Source of the DNA: Hyalella azteca
Taxonomy: Eukaryota; Arthropoda; Malacostraca; Amphipoda; Hyalellidae
Direction of reading: 5' to 3'
NCBI RefSeq assembly: GCF_000764305.2
Contig: NW_025943925.1
Span: 202,126-266,125, forward strand
Length of the DNA stretch: 64,000 nt
The notes under the pieces were generated by a model. The model ran no database searches and was not told the DNA's origin. It saw only the letters and a program-made list of their open reading frames with translations. Position 1 is the first letter of the stretch; each line of letters starts with the position of its first letter. The position numbers and the translations under genes are program-made. Positions 61,662 to 64,000 of this stretch are shown piece after piece.

Positions 61662-63147
61662 CTAAATTTGCAGTTTGAAATCGAAGTGGTGATCATGTAG
61701 AAGTTCAGTGAGATAATTGATGTGGTCATCGAGGTTATCGTTGTCCTCGGCAAGATGCTGGACGCGGCTGGCGACTACGGCGCATAGAGGCGCCAGCTGC
61801 TGCTCGCACACCTCAGCCATGCGCTGCACCGACACTGAAAACATCATCTTTATGATAAAATATTAAGTAATTAAGAGGGGAGCTACTGAAAACATCATCT
61901 TTATGATAAAATATTTGATAAAATATTAAGTAATTAAGAGGAGAGCTACTGAAAACATCATCTTTATGATAAAATATTAAGTAATTAAGAGGAGAGCTAC
62001 TGAAAACATCTTTATGATAAAATATCAAGTAATTAAGAGGGGAGCTACTGAAAACATGATCGTATCATAAAACATCAAATAATAAAGCCAATAATAAAGT
62101 AGCTATTTTTCTTCTGTGTCTGTTTTGGAAAAATCTGGTTAATAGACCAGTTTTTGAATCTCAAAAAAACATGGCAACAACAGTACAATAACTGGCGGCA
62201 GGCAAAATTAGCACATTGTTATTTCCTTAACTCTGACGCCGTACGCGACTAATACAATAATATATAGAGACTTGACTGTCTCCAGAAGCCCTTTTGAGAC
62301 CGTTGATTGCGAGTGGCGAAGATAGAGAGTGGTCTTTTCATAAGGCAACGTTGGACACTTTTTATTGTGTGAAAAATAATGTTCCTGACCTCAGGGAAAT
62401 GCTTGTGTTTGAAATATTAAAAATTACATATAATCCGCAGGCAAAGACTGCAGCAGCCATGGTCAATGGTATTCGTATCGAAGTGCATTGAAACGATACA
62501 AACCGCTAAAAGGTAAAATTCCCCTTGGTAACTGACGCAGTAAAAGATTGTTTCAATGAAATCAAGTCGTAGTAAATTTGGTTTAAATGAAATCAAGTTG
62601 TAATCAATATTGCTTTTACGAAATCAACTGGTACTCAACGTTGTTTCAACATCATTTGACTAAAAGGAATTAACCTTGTCCCACGGATCACCTTCCAACA
62701 TAGCTGCAAATGCGAGAGTTTTTGTCGATTTCCCTAGTGCTTACTATAAGTAAACCAGTGATTATCATGGATCACAGTATAATATACATAAAATACTGAA
62801 CAATATCTTGAATTTGATCAATAAATTAGAGCTTGAATGGTTAGTAAAATAATTAAGAAAAAAAAGGTTGTCTAAATAGAGACACGCTACACTTTTTGCA
62901 CGTAATATTGATAAGCCTTTATGTTGAGCCAAACTGGGCAAGGATGACCCATATAAAGGGTAAAAAATGCATCGCTATTAGGACAACGTCTCACTCATTC
63001 TCTGAGGGCATGCAGGCTACCATCCCTGCACTGACCTGCAGAATTGTGCAGGTGCAGCAAGGGGCTGTTGACAGCGTGCTGGTCTCGGCTGACATCCAAC
63101 ACCGCAAGCTGCTCTTGTAGCAGGGTTTTGCTAAGACCGACCAGTGC
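61662..63147 (-). CDS. BRCC3: BRCC36 deubiquitinase, last two exons
   Basis: Exons 63036-63147 and 61662-61834 on the minus strand are joined in phase 1 (HNSA-V-SVQRM) and end in a TAG at 61662-61664. The encoded 94 residues (ALVGLSKTLLQEQLAVLDV ... HNSAVSVQRM ... EDNDNLDDHINYLTELL) follow the pattern of the BRCC36 C-terminal helical region, where the human protein has LPKILCQEEQDAY, HNGSVFTK and a coiled coil that binds the Abraxas-type scaffold. The upstream exon starts in phase 0, exactly what the exon at 54888 requires. Assembled order is therefore permuted: these exons lie 5' of the exons they should follow. Assignment rests on pattern and phase, since this end of the protein is weakly conserved. 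Confidence 0.75.
61836..62056 (-). repeat. 51-bp minisatellite at the last BRCC36 acceptor, about 4 copies
   Basis: The unit gaaaacatcatctttatgat plus aaaatattaagtaattaagag and ggagctact. Each unit read on the minus strand carries gatgttttcag, the same acceptor that the last exon uses. Confidence 0.9.
62057..63035. other. BRCC36 intron, no other gene
   Basis: A short repeated phrase (aaatcaagt, then tttaaatgaa or tttcaat) lies at 62550-62650. No coding exon. Confidence 0.4.
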
Positions 63148-63200
63148 CTGTGTCATACAAAGAAAATGTTACAAGCATATCATAAATTTACGCAAAGGTC

Positions 63201-63460
63201 ATAATAATAAATATAATAATAATAATAGCGGTTTCAGCGTTTATTAGGCCATAGGCCTGTCGCCGATTCTTAACATCGCAGAACATTCACAGCTTGTTGC
63301 GGTCTCGAACTCGCAACGCACTGCTACAATTCTGCTGTGCTTAACCGCCCGGCCTCCTTGCCGATTCTGACCAGAAACTGGCGCACAGAGCTGGGATCGA
63401 ACCCGCGCCTCTCTGCGCCAATCCTGGTACTCTGAACTGTAACCACTGGGCCACCCTGCC
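63201..63460 (-). repeat. Dimeric tRNA-like SINE, full copy
   Basis: Matches the copy at 42085 over its full length: two heads with B-box-like gggttcgatccc and gagttcgagacc, shared body and TAA/TAT-rich tail. It lies within the BRCC36 intron region. Confidence 0.88.
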
Positions 63461-63954
63461 CACTCATCATCAACCAATTTATTTGAATCCTAATTTTGAA
63501 GCATTGCAATCTTACCTAGAGTAGGTTTATACTTATTTGTAATTATGCAGTCCGACAAGGGTTAAAAGAAAGCTGGTAATTACAGTGTACAAAGAAGTGG
63601 AAGAAAACCACCTACCTCTTATATTCAGCAAGAATCTCGAAGACATATCGTCTAAGGGCTTCTTCCTAATATAAATCACTCCAGTCTTCCATATAAAAAC
63701 AAACATTTCTTTGTCATCAATACAGCCAGTTGCACTAATATTGACAACGTACGTGACAGATAGACACGTTATTTATTTGAAAATAATGTGAAAAAATATA
63801 TCATATTTGACACAAAAAGCATAAAAGATTTTTTTTCATTATCAAGATAATTGATTTGTTTCAACATGACATTTTCCTTCTACCTTAATACATGACAACG
63901 GGGCTCTTGAATCTGAACGAACAAATACAAGAAAATGGGGCCACATATGGGAAG
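63461..63954. other. BRCC36 intron region, no accepted exon
   Basis: One exon-like block at 63616-63665 was considered and not accepted because its phase does not fit. Confidence 0.4.
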
Positions 63955-64000
63955 ACGCCATATATTCCTCACCTCTTGATTGTGAGGGAAGACGCCATAT
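63955..64000 (-). repeat. Repeat of the BRCC36 exon end/donor at the window edge
   Basis: The last 40 bases match 54842-54881 (atatattcctcacctcttga and what follows), the exon end with gtgagg donor. The reading continues beyond the window. Confidence 0.9.

Noticed and set aside
63616..63665. Exon-like block EEALRRYVFEILAEYK with AG and GT borders (BRCC36 candidate)
   Set aside because: It ends in phase 2 while the next BRCC36 exon begins in phase 0, and the exon at 54888 already joins that exon directly in frame and in homology.

Overview
This window is nuclear DNA of an animal, most likely an arthropod and perhaps a crustacean. The genes have introns with GT-AG junctions, the DNA is AT-rich, a canonical replication-dependent histone H3 gene is present, and TA-targeting DNA transposons, SINEs and minisatellites are very dense. 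The order or species cannot be fixed from the sequence alone.

Genes that can be supported: (1) CSN5, the catalytic subunit of the COP9 signalosome, six coding exons on + between 16405 and 24552, apparently intact (359 aa). (2) COX6B, a cytochrome c oxidase subunit, two coding exons on + between 38496 and 40216, intact (80 aa). (3) A histone neighbourhood at 48.7-52.7 kb: one complete H3 (-), two truncated H2B copies facing opposite ways, and three histone 3' stem-loops. (4) BRCC36/BRCC3, a K63-specific JAMM deubiquitinase, on -. Its first five recognised exons lie at 54888-57901 and its last two at 61662-63147, so the 3' half lies upstream of the 5' half. (5) Weaker candidates: a two-exon secreted Cys-containing peptide (11066-11827) and a TATA-driven short first exon (14136-14235). 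CSN5 and BRCC36 belong to the same MPN+/JAMM metalloprotease clan, but nothing shows that they act together.

Layout: 0-16 kb holds minisatellites, one 719-base assembly gap (8568-9286) and a decayed mariner. 16.4-24.6 kb is CSN5, whose introns carry a TIR element, a small MITE and a SINE split by a Tc1 element. 25-36 kb is transposon-rich: a PIF/Harbinger-like element with a MADF-like ORF, several families with GGGTAA-type termini at TA targets, and a pogo-like MITE. 38.5-40.2 kb is COX6B. 41-48 kb holds repeats, a SINE and a tandem segmental duplication. 48.7-54.8 kb is the histone region, interrupted by Nextera mosaic-end sequences and a 10-bp satellite. 54.8-64 kb is BRCC36 with its repeats.

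The clearest result is structural. Four copies of the Nextera mosaic end (three as the complete 38-base mate-pair junction) are embedded at 49058, 50010, 51476 and 54804, so the joins there are library artefacts. The permuted order of BRCC36 exons, with near-identical sequence at 54842 and at the window end, fits such a misjoin. The most interesting biological signals are tandem duplications sitting on three splice junctions of two genes, three sites resembling hammerhead-ribozyme cores, and a short structured repeat family (six copies), one of which interrupts a transposase ORF.
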